64,000 nt of DNA from Aegilops tauschii subsp. strangulata. Taxonomy: Eukaryota > Streptophyta > Magnoliopsida > Poales > Poaceae. Below are positions 1-9,865 of the stretch, piece by piece. The DNA lies in NCBI RefSeq assembly GCF_002575655.3, contig NC_053036.3, positions 162,602,627 through 162,666,626 on the forward strand. Direction: 5' to 3'. Positions within the stretch are counted from its first letter, which is position 1, and each line of letters begins with the position of its first letter. The notes under the pieces are model-generated. The model saw only the letters and a program-made list of their open reading frames with translations. It was not told the DNA's origin and ran no database searches. A program made the position numbers and the translations under genes.

Positions 1-2
1 CA

Positions 3-829
3 CAATTAGTCCTTCTCGCGTTTAAAAGTAATGAAGAAAAAAACTGGATCACGGTCATGAAGCCTAGTCAAGTTAGAAAGTTGGTCATAGCAGACCAGAC
101 ACGATCGCCGCTATCTCTTACATCGGTACCACCTTCAACAAAGGATCGAGCACCGGCAGTTGCTCTAGCACTGACAGCGGCAGCAGCTCAGTCTGATCCA
201 GCTGAGGACTGGGCACCGACCGCGTCAGCGGATCAGACTGATCTACTGGAGGATCGGGCATCGACACCGGCACCAGCTCTACAAGGAGCACCATCTCCGG
301 CAGCAGCAGCAGCAGCGGCTTCGGCACCTGCACCAACACTTGCACTTACATCTGCTCCGGCCCGTGCAGCGGCAACCGAACGAGCAGTTGCACCAGCAAC
401 AGACTGGGCTGCAGTTCGCACTTCATATACCAAATTCCTTACAAAAACCAACATGTCCACCTTCTTCGTAAGCATTGGCTGCCCAAGTGTTTCGTCCTTT
501 TTCTTTCCATGTTGTTTTGCATGATTCACTTTGTTGATCTAACTGTTTGGGTATGTCTTCTTGTTTGCAAACAGAGAATTCCTAGAGCAACGAGGGAGTC
601 GTTCAACAATCCGGGCGAAAGCGGCCAAGTTTCTCTTACCATGCGCAGCCTTGGTGTGAATGAACCTGCTCAATATACCGTAAGTACAAAGGATGGTCGC
701 ATGATGATTGATGCTAAAGGATGGTCAATGTTCAAATCCAAATCATATCTTGCGGTAGGGGATGATCTCAAAATCGGACTTTCTCGGCAAGGAGAGCTGG
801 TCCAAATCAACTTTGAAATTCTTCAGTAG
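3..829 (+). CDS. B3-domain protein, 5'-partial, two exons (3-467, 575-829)
   Basis: Probable plant B3 DNA-binding protein (REM-like group), a nuclear protein expected to bind DNA. The frame is open from position 3 through the ATG at 57, so the true start is probably left of the window and the residues before that ATG (AFKSNEENWITV) may be the tail of an earlier B3 domain. An Ala/Pro/Ser-rich linker follows (roughly 100-350), then a C-terminal B3 domain beginning SYTKFLTKTNMSTFF. A GT donor at 468 and an AG acceptor at 573-574 are both phase 0 and join STFF to RIPRATRESF, a normal B3 continuation. The second exon carries the B3 hallmark GWSMFKSKSYLAVGDDLKIG and stops at 829. B3 identity is fairly sure; subfamily and intactness are not. 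Confidence 0.72.
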
Positions 830-1858
830 CAGCACGCAACTGCCGAACTGATCTATACTCCGAGAGATTTTGATGTAATAATCTGGCATGGTGAAACAAG
901 TGTCCTGTGTGTATAAGTAATACGACAGTATTATTTATCACATGGTATATCGTTGATAGAATTGCAACTCTCATTGCTGGTTAGGAACTGTCGTTCGATT
1001 TCATTCCAACAGTTGCCGTGCTTTATTCAATTTTGTGTATTTGCCTTGCGACAACATCTAAAACCAGCACCGTAACGATCGCTTGCAATATGAAAAGCGC
1101 TGAGGTAGAACACATGGGCCCCCAAACATGCATGGTGGGCCTGCGGCCCAAAGTCCAGAACCGTGAGCCTGTCTGAGTATTATATTCTTAGCTGAACCCC
1201 CATAATGCCCATGCATTGCACGTAACATCTAGATGGATTTGTATGAGTATTTTATCTTGTGAGAGAAAAGGATGAACGAGGGAAGGCCTTATTTGCAAAT
1301 GTGGAGAGGTGTGTAATTACCTTTTTGCAAAATTGTCATAGTTTCCTTCCTATCCGTCAGATATAAATCGGATGTCCTATATTGCAGGATGGCAGGCACA
1401 CCATCATCACCAACTCGTCTATACTGTGTTAAAAACAACTCTGTTTTTTATAATTATATATGTTATATATGTTCCCCTTGATTTTTCTTATGTATAAAGT
1501 TGTGATATAAAAGATTTGTATATTTCTTTACAGAGGGAGTATCTCTCTGTCAAAAATATTTTTTTGTGTAACTAGTTACTCCTGTCTTTCTTCTTCCTTT
1601 CGCTGATATGTGGGGCATCCGGCAACGGGGTCCACGTGCCATATGCACAAATTAGAGTGCACAACTGCACGGTAGACACACCCCAGTCGTAGCGCCGTGG
1701 TAATGCCCAATGAGCCGTCAAATCACAACCCCCCCTTTCTAGTTTTAGCAGTAAGCTGGACGGACGAAGCGGCAACATTTCACTGGGCCTAAATCCCCTT
1801 CTCCCTCGTCTGCTTGTTCAGAGAAAACCCCCTCTCGGCAATTGCATAGGGTTTTCTC
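830..1858. other. Intergenic region between two B3 genes
   Basis: Contains the 3' flank of the first B3 gene and the presumed promoter of the second. AT-rich from about 1430 to 1545. The stretch 1590-1775 is similar to 43380-43500 (shared CCAATGAGCCGTCAAATCAC, then AGCAGTAAG-TGGAC-GACGAAG), so it is a duplicated promoter or a low-copy repeat. No convincing gene or intact transposon is seen. Confidence 0.5.
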
Positions 1859-3274
1859 ATGGAGAACCAGGTACGAATTCTTCATCCATCCCCGATAAAT
1901 CCAAGTCCCTTGGTCGCGGGTAATCCTAGGATGGTAGCCGCCGCCGTTGATGCATTTTTCTTCCTACCGAATCTAGTGTGTTTCATTTGCAGTGCCCAAA
2001 GTGCGAGGACCCTACAGGTTTCTGCGCCCTCGGCGAGACGCCGCACTTATTCCTTCTCATCCTAACACAGGATTTGAAAACGCGCACAATATGTTCCTAG
2101 AATCCTCTTTTCTATCCGGGAGGGTGGGGTTTTTTTGAACATGTTGTCAACTAATTTGGAAATTTGGATTGCTATATTTGGATAAAAGGTACTACCGGTA
2201 CGATGGTCAACACTGGCGTGAAGGAGGAAGTTATTTCTAGATTTAGATAGGGAATACATTGTGTTCTCATATTATTTTTTTCCTGCAGTGCATTATTTGC
2301 TCTGCCAGAACACATGTACTCAAGATGCTCGGCCTTGCCATAAATGAACACACCAGTTTAATGGTCACATTGAAGAGAAGCCATGGATATAAGTTCCGAG
2401 TTGGGTTCATGAACCAAGAAGATCGCTGCTTTTTTTATTGCCGAACTTGGATAAATTTTCTCAAGTGTTACGGACTGAAAGTTGGTGCACGAATGTTGAT
2501 GGAAATAGCAGAACCTGGTCTAATCTTCACAGCGATCTTCCACCCCGACATTGTTCCAATTGTTCATCCATGTTAGTTTTGTATCTGGTTCTTGCTTGTT
2601 GCCTCGATTACTTCTTAATCCACCTATTATGTCTAACTAATCACAATTTAACTTTAGAAGTAGCAACAAATCTCTCACGAAGATGCTACTTCTAACTAAT
2701 ATTTTCTTATAATTGGTGGCACGTGTAGGTTTTTACAGAGTTAAGAAGGCTGCTCGTTTATTATTCTGTAACAACTCGGCTGTTACTGATGGCACTGAAG
2801 TTGACTGGGATGACATTCACAAGTTCCTACACTTTATTGATCGTCTTGAGGTCCTTGTGGGGCGTTTCAATGGTGGAAGGCCACGTGGGATATGTGTGCC
2901 ACTGCTGCACTCGTTGAATAGGTCCAACTGTGTCGATAAACTTATGGTACGAGCTGTTTTTTGTTATATATGTTGTTCATAAACTATTGCTTATACACAG
3001 TTTTATAGTTGTGATCTTCTTGAAATAGAAACTGCCCAGTTCTATTGTTCCTATACAGATGCCTGACCATGGTCGGGTCAAACTTGCGCTTGGTCACAAC
3101 ATGATGTTTATGTCGACCTACTCCATTCCCCTTGGAGGTGAAAAGATACTTATTCATGGGTGGTCTCAAATAATGAAGGCCCGTCCATCTTTGAGAATAG
3201 GACAGAAGATTATGTTCCTGCTTTTCCATGGCTCTAAAGCGAATATCCTGTTTATTGACCACATTGCGAGATGA
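1859..3274 (+). CDS. B3-like protein gene, multi-exon, 5' structure unresolved
   Basis: Likely a second, diverged B3-domain gene. The first exon may be 1859-1870 (MENQ, then GT donor), followed by an exon starting at 1993 (CPKCEDPTGF) after a good TTTCATTTGCAG acceptor. I cannot find a phase-compatible donor for that exon before its TAG, so the 5' half is unresolved or broken. From 2289 the model is clean: exons 2289-2571, 2729-2946 and 3059-3274 join in frame (phases 1 and 0) to give about 238 residues ending DHIAR. It contains two B3-like halves, one around WINFLKCYGLKVG and one around HGWSQIMKARPSLRIGQ. It lies head-to-tail with the first B3 gene, suggesting tandem duplication. It could be a pseudogene. 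Confidence 0.55.
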
Positions 3275-3504
3275 AGCCGCTTTCAGAAGGTTGTGGATGC
3301 GCGGGGTGGCGCCTGGGCCTTGTCCTGGGGCTTGGCGGCCTCACCCTTGGTTCACTGTAGGCAAAGTAGCACTATTTGAGGCGTGCTTTATACGGTTGAA
3401 CCTGTATAAGTACTCATACTGCTTTCAGCTATGGTTGTTAAGTGCCCCTGCTGGTTTCTTCTAAGGTTGTTAAGTACTCCTGCTGCTTTTACAGTCTGTC
3501 GTAT
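3275..3504. other. 3' flank of second B3 gene
   Basis: Probable 3' UTR and flank. A short phrase recurs (GTTGTTAAGT followed by CCTGCTG) around 3437 and 3467. It ends at the target duplication of the solo LTR. No other feature is seen. Confidence 0.4.
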
Positions 3505-5230
3505 TGTTGGGGAACGTAGTAATTTCAAAAAATTTCCTACGCTCACGCAAGATCATGGTGATGCATAGCAATGAGAGGGGAGAGTGTTGTCCACGTACCC
3601 TCGTAGACCGACAGCGGAAGCGTTATCACAACGCGGTTGATGTAGTCGTACGTCTTCACGATCCGACCGATCAAGTACCGAACGCACGGCACCTCCGAGT
3701 TCTACACACGTTCAGCTCGATGACGTCCCTCGAACTCCGATCCAGCCGAGTGTTGAGGGAGAGTTTCGTCAGCACGACGGCGTGGTGACGATGATGGTGT
3801 TCTACCGACGCAGGGCTTCGCCTAAGCTCCGCAATGATATTATCGAGGTGTAATTTGGTGGAGGGGGCACCGCACACGGCTAAAAGATCTCAAGGATCAA
3901 TTGTTGCGTCTCTGGGGTGCCCCCCTGCCCCCGTATATAAAGGAGCAAGGGAGGAGGAGGCCGGCCCTAGGAGGGGGCGCACCAAGTGTGGAGTCCTACT
4001 AGGACTCCCTAATCCTAGTAGGATTCCACCTCCCATATGGAATAGGAAAAGAGGAAGGGAAAAAGAGAAGGAAGGAAGGGGGCGCCCCCCTTCCCTAGTC
4101 CAATTCGGACCAGACCAAGGGGAGGGGTGCGGCCACCCTTGAGGCCCTTTTTCTTCTTTCCCGTATGGCCCAATAAGGCCCAATACGTATTCCCGTAACT
4201 CTCCGGTACTCCGAAAAATACCCGAGTCACTTGGAACCTTTCCGAAGCCCGAATATAGTCGTCCAATATATCGATCTTTACGTCTCGACCATTTCGAGAC
4301 TCCTCGACATGTCCCCGATCTCATCCGGGACTCCGAACTCCTTCGGTACATCAACATACATAAACTCATAATAAAACTGTCATCGTAAATTTAAGCATGC
4401 GGACCCTACGGGTTCGAGAACTATGTAGACATGACCGAGACACGTCTCCGGTCAATAACCAATAGCGGGACCTGGATACCCATATTGGCTCCCACATATT
4501 CTACGAAGATCTTTATCGGTCAGACCGCATAACAACATACGTTGTTCCCTTTGTCATCAGTATGTTACTTACCCAAGAATCGATCGTCGGTATCTCGATA
4601 CCTAGTTCAATCTCGTTACCGGCAAGTCTCTTTACTCGTTCCGTAACACATCATCCCGCAACTAACTTATTAGTCACAATGCTTGCAAGGCTTATAGTGA
4701 TGTGCATTACCGAGTGGGCCCAGAGATACCTCTCCGACAATCGGAGTGACAAATCCTAATCTCAAAATACGCCAACCCAACAAGTACCTTTGGAGACACC
4801 TGTAGAGCACCTTTATAATCACCCATTTACGTTGTGATGTTTGGTAGCACACAAAGTGTTCCTCTGGTAAACGGGAGTTGCATAATGTCATAGTCAGAGG
4901 AACATGTATAAGTCATGAAGAAAGCAATAGCAACATACTAAACGATCGGGTGCTAAGCTAACGGAATGGGTCAAGTCAATCACGTCATTCTCCTAATGAG
5001 GTGATCTCGTTAATCAAATGACAACTTATGTCTATGGCTAGGAAACATAACCATCTTTGATTAACGAGCTAGTCAAGTAGAGGCATACTAGTGACACTCT
5101 GTTTGTCTATGTATTCACACATGTATTATGTTTCCGGTTAATACAATTCTAGCATGAATAATAAACATTTATCATGATATAAGGAAATAAATAATAACTT
5201 TATTATTGCCTCTAGGGCATATTTCCTTCA
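3505..5230 (-). mobile_element. Solo LTR, Angela/WIS/BARE-type Ty1/Copia
   Basis: A single 1726 bp LTR read on the minus strand. Its sense start is TGAAGGAAATATGCCCTAG at 5230 and its sense end ...CCCCAACA at 3505, both matching the well-known Triticeae Angela/BARE LTR, as does the interior. The flanks are CGTAT (3500-3504) and CGTGT (5231-5235), a 5 bp target duplication with one mismatch. There is no internal domain or second LTR, so this is the product of LTR-LTR recombination. It separates the B3 gene 3' flank from the repeat region on its right. Confidence 0.9.
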
Positions 5231-6225
5231 CGTGTTTCTTCAGTCCAGTCTTCCTCCAGCCGCCAAAACCAAACCAGCGCCGGCGGGGCCGCCTGCTTCC
5301 GCCTCCCACAACTGGCTGCGCCTCAGCGCACGCATCGCCACCCCACCGTCTCCTAAATCGTTAACGCCGACGTCCGAGGCCTCGCCGTCGTCCTCCTCGC
5401 GCTTTGGTGCGCTCGCTGCGGCGCCGCCCTCTCGCGTTGTCAACATGGTCAACAAACAACAGGAATCGGCAGAAGTACGTGGAGAGGATGACAGTAGGGG
5501 CCCACCATGTCAGCGTATGGAAAAATAAAATGCTTCCTCCTAGTGTTTTCCTGACATCTGGAACCCACGAGATTGTGAGCGTATATAGTCAATAGACAAG
5601 AGAACAACACAAGATCGGCTGACACCTGGGACGTAGCTGCTCGAGCAGTATTTTTTTCGTTATTGTTGAGACGGAGCAAGGTTTGAACTGGGCTGTGGCC
5701 CGTCTAGCCCAGGCTTATATTTTATGTTCACCATGTGACCAGCCCAGCTATTTTTTCTTTGTGAAAATGAGCCCAGTTTTTTTCTGAAGAATACCCAATC
5801 CAGGCCTACTTATTTTTCTACGCCCTGATGGGCTGCAACTCTTTCAAGACGCCTGCAAATCTTGAAAGTAATATGAAATGGGTTGTAAATATAAAAACAG
5901 ATGACAAATTGGCAATTACTTTATAATTTCTGAATTTTTTCACATTTTCAGATTCCTATTTCACCGGGCATTAACCTAATTTAAATATATCTTCAAAGTA
6001 CTTTAAATCTGGCTCGACATTTCGGTATTAAAAATAGTTTGGAACCCACAGAAATATGCGAAATTGGCCCTGGCCAACCCAAAAAACGGACTGCAATAAA
6101 TTGCATAAGAAGTCGCAATGAGCTATATATAAATTATTAAAAAAAGAGGGAATGGTCTGACTTGTGGGCCTATTAAGTTGACGCGTATGCAAGTTTTTTG
6201 TAGTTATTATATACGTCAACAAACG

Positions 6226-7620
6226 ATTCTAGCAGATGTAACCGTTGGATGTCAATCCAACGGCCGTCGTGTTTCTTCAATCTCTGATCTTCTTGCTCCA
6301 GCCACCAAATCCAGCACCGGCGGGACCGCCTGCTCCCGCCTCCCGTGCAGGCCTCACCGCCCCCTACTACTCCCACCGCTGGCCAGGGCATCCCTCTACT
6401 CACCCACACCCCCTGTTATTCTGCGGCGACAGCAGCCTCACACCGCAGCTGAACCAGTGAACCCTTGTACTCCTCTCCGCGTGGGCATCCACTGCTGCGT
6501 CTTCCCCGGCTCCACGTCGTCCCCTTCCTAGGCCTCGTCGTCGTACACCGCCCTGCTGCTCTCGGTGCGGCGTGGTCAACGTGGTCAAGGAACGACTTCC
6601 ATCGGAAGAGTACTGTACATGAAGAGGCTGACAACTGGGTCCACGACAGCCGCAAGAAAGTGCCTCCTTATTACGCGGAAAATAATTATTCCTCCACCTG
6701 ACAGCAGGGACCCACCGGACGGGCCACCGTATTTGGCGAAAAAAGTTTCCCCCCTGACTGCTGGGACCCACCGGACGGGCCACCGTATTTCGCGAAAAAA
6801 CGTTCCCCCTGCTATCAGCTCGGACCCACGGGACGGCGCGAGAAAAACGTTTCCCCTCCTTATTACGCACAAAAAATGAATACTCCCCTGCTAGTTGGGA
6901 CCCACCTTGGTGGGAGGCTGACTTCTGGGCCTACTAAGTTGAGGGGACGGAGTGATTTGTCAACTTAGTCAATATGAACGATTCTAGCTCCAGTGACCGT
7001 ACGATGTCCATCCAACGGCCGTAGTGCTTCTTCAACCTCTGGTCTTCTTGCTCCAGCCGCCCAAAGCAGCGCCGGTCGTGCCGCATGCTCCTACCTCCCA
7101 TGGTCGGATGTGCTGCCGCGGAGGCCTCACCTCCCCCTACTATTCCCACCGCTAACCAGGCCCTGCGGCGACGGCAGCCTCACACCGCAGCCGAACCAGT
7201 GAACCCTCGTACTCCTCTCCGCGCGGGCTTCCACTGCCGCGTCTTCCCTGGCTTCGCGTCGTCCCCTTCCTAGGCCTCGCCGTCGTCCACCGCCCTGGTG
7301 CTCTCGGCGCGGCATGGTCAACATGGTCAAGGAACGACTTCCATCAGAAGAGTACTGTACGTGGAGAGGCTGACAGCTGGGTCCATGGCGGCAGCAAGGA
7401 AGTGCCTCCTTATTACGCACAAAATAATTATTCCTCCACCTAACAGCAGGGACCCACCGGACGGGCAACTGTATTTCGTGAAGAAAAAAACGTTTCCCCC
7501 CTGACTGCTGGGACCTACCAGCTACATCTTCGCATGCAAGGAAGTGCGTCCGGGCAAAAAAAATGATTCGCCCCCTGACTGCTGGGACCCACCAGCTACA
7601 TCTTCGCACGCAAGGAAGTG
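6226..7620 (+). repeat. Two direct long repeats (~755 bp offset) with a third degenerate copy at 5232
   Basis: The segment starting GATTCTAGC at about 6226 and again at about 6981 repeats the same order: CCAACGGCCGT, a CTTCTTCAA phrase, CTCCAGCC, the GTGAACCC-CGTACTCCTCTCC phrase, GGTCAAGGAACGACTTCCATC, then GGGACCCACCGGACGGGC. Copies are roughly 85-90% alike by eye. A shorter related stretch begins at 5232, just right of the solo LTR. Reading frames inside are incidental. Confidence 0.7.
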
Positions 7621-7865
7621 CCTGACAGTCGGGACCCTCCTGGTCGAAGCATATGTAGCGTTGTCATTCTGGTCGCGAACGTGTACGTACATACTGGTCG
7701 ATGTAGAGCGTGCATGCGACGTAGTAAAGGCGCGCATGTAGCATGTACACGTACGTACATCGGCCAGTGTGCAAGAAAGAAAATACGGCCACGTACGTAC
7801 ATACGGGCGGGGTCTCGAACGCCTACTCGCGCATACTTACGGCCAGGGCTCGTGTACATGGCTAG

Positions 7866-8270
7866 GTCGGAACAGAGAAACGGCGTCGTCGTCGTGTTCA
7901 CGGGGAGCCAACCAGCTGGGTCGGAACAGAGAAACAACGTCGTCGTCGTGTTCATGGGGAGCCAACCAGCTGGGTCGGAACGGAATGCGTCGTCGTGTTC
8001 ATCGGGAGGGCTTGGACGGAACAGCCGATGGAAACGAGGCCTGGTGTACCGCAGAACGGAGGAAACGGCCTTGTGTTCAACCGGCCACAGTCGAAACGGG
8101 ATCCTGTTCATCGGGAGGGGTCTAGCGTACCGCAAAATGGAGGAAACGGACCTCCTACGGTCGAAACGGGGGTCCTGTTCATCGGGAGGGGTGTGGCATA
8201 CCGCAAAACGGAGGAAACGGACTTGTGTTGGAGCGCTACGGTCGAAACGGGGGTCCTGTTCATCGGGAGG
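7866..8270 (+). repeat. Adjacent tandem arrays (54 bp units, then ~70-80 bp units)
   Basis: Units starting GTCGGAACAGAGAAAC occur at 7866, 7920 and 7974 (54 bp period). A second array of about four 70-80 bp units follows, each with TCGAAACGGG, CCTGTTCATCGGGAGGGG and CCGCAAAACGGAGGAAACGG. Element E1 interrupts this second array exactly at GGAGG (8266-8270). Confidence 0.8.
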
Positions 8271-8788
8271 TGTCGTGGAATTGTCACGGCAGATGTCCTC
8301 GAGCTAGGACTTAGTCGTGGAGCCATCGCAGCTAGGAAGCTTGAAGGGGTTATGTGGGACAAGGAACACGAGGGTTTATACTGGTTCGGCCCCTTACGGT
8401 GAAGGTAAAAGCCTACGTCCAGTTGGGGTGGTATTGATTAGGGTTACGATCACCAGGGAGCTAAACTGCTATGCCCGGCTCTCAACGAGATTGTTGTTGT
8501 CCCTAAACCGCGGCCGGGTCGTCCCTTTATATAGGGAGGCTGACGCCCAGCAGCCCTTAGAGTCCCGGCCGGCTCATAAGAGTGTCCGGCTCGGACTCTC
8601 AACTATACTTGCCTTACACTACAAGTTCTTCCATAATAATGATTTGTAACTACGGGCTTTAAGCCATATCCGGGTCTTAGCCCATCTCTGGCCCATCATC
8701 TTCGAGCTTGGCTCCGGGCTTCTGGCAACGACCATACGAGTAACCCGGCCCCTCCTGGCGGGTGACTCTAAGGTCTATATCCTCAACA
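8271..8788 (-). repeat. E1 3' LTR
   Basis: 518 bp, identical to the 5' LTR except for two substitutions. It is preceded in sense by CAATCTGGGGCCTAA (8789 onward), the likely polypurine tract region. Confidence 0.95.
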
Positions 8789-9072
8789 TTAGGCCCCAGA
8801 TTGATTTGAGCCGGCTCATGTCCATCTTCAACTCTGCCAACAGAAAAAATCTCCGGCTTACCATTCATGTGAAGGCCATAACCCGGCGTGATGTCATCCT
8901 CTGGACTCCGGATAATCCGCCGTGACGTCATCTTCCATTAAGCCCGTTTTTTACTCCACCAGATCCGCAACGGATCTTTGCTTTTACTGCCATTCCGAAA
9001 ATCGAGGCGTCATCGGGGGAGATAACCACGCCGTGGTCTCCTTGAATCTCGCGCCCACTTATGACCTTGCCT

Positions 9073-9080
9073 TATAAATA
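9073..9080 (+). promoter_or_regulatory. TATA box of the E1 antisense gene
   Basis: CTTATAAATAGGCC on the plus strand, followed by a GC-rich leader (about 9105-9257), a consensus donor CCG/GTAAGT at 9258, a 592 bp intron and an acceptor TTTGTCATAG at 9849, 16 bases before the ATG. E2 (about 38180), E3 (about 58309) and fragment X keep the same TATTTATA on the opposite strand. Confidence 0.65.
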
Positions 9081-9865
9081 GGCCGGTCTGACGGGCTCTT
9101 CTCACGCTCTCTTCTTCCTCCTCGCGCCGCTGCCTTTCCCACTGAGCTCGCACTCCGCCGCCGTCGTCTCGCCTCCGGTCTTCGTCAACCTTGGCCGCTG
9201 CATCACCCTGACTCGGACCAGATAAACGGCGGCGACTCCCGCACCTCTTCAGCTCCGGTAAGTTCTCACCACCCCGTAGAGTAGATCTGCAGTAGGGTTC
9301 GTCCGTGTTCTTCGCCATGGCCACAAGCTTCGGTAGTTCTCCTAGTCACTGCCCTTGTTTGATCTTTAGCCTTGTATAGAACTAGTGCGGCAGTTGTTTA
9401 GGACTCATTTCAAATGCCTGTAGATCTCTTTCTTCTGTATGAATGCTTCGTTCGAGCTCAAGAACATCCACTGTGCCCGTATTTTAGGTCTAGAAAATTT
9501 TCTTTGGACCGACCATTTTGATCCAAAAAAGTTACTGCAGTATGTGAAACCTGTTTTACCACACTTAGTAAAAACTGCAACTATTGAATCTTGGCGGCTT
9601 ATAATTCCGGTTTAAAGAAACCACGCGCTGTAGAATCCTCCGGTTTAAAGAAAACCATGCTTCGTAGATTCCTCCGGCTTAACTGTGATAAGGCCGTAGA
9701 TATTCAACTTATTCTGAATACCCCTGCGGCTTAAGTAACCCACTGTTCCTGAGTATATATCATTAGTCCCCTTCATAAGCCGCCACCTTAGTTTGGAACT
9801 GTAGATCTCCGGCTTATAATTAACCCGGACATTTTCCTTTTTGTCATAGACTGCCAACTTTCACC

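Larger units (their letters stand above)
5231..8270. mobile_element. Repetitive DNA-transposon body, probably CACTA-associated (left part)
   Basis: No protein-coding gene is recognised. The region holds GC-rich segments with recurring GGGACCCACC and CTGACAGCTGGG phrases, an AT-rich middle (5860-6170), a pair of long direct repeats and tandem arrays. The array continues without loss across the E1 insertion into 21268, and similar TGTTCATCCA repeats reappear at 42345 next to a CACTA terminus. I therefore read it as part of one large split CACTA-type element. No left CACTACAAAA terminus is visible, so the left boundary and the class are inferences. Confidence 0.5.

Noticed and set aside
1440..1545. 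Possible Stowaway MITE (ends ACAGAGGGAGTA near 1540)
   Set aside because: Only one Stowaway-like end is visible; no matching CTCCCTC terminus or inverted stem to its left.
7866..8270. CRISPR-like array
   Set aside because: The units are contiguous tandem repeats without unique spacers, in a plant nuclear genome.
7596..8400. Long overlapping frames on both strands
   Set aside because: They follow tandem repeat units and cross the E1 LTR boundary; not genes.
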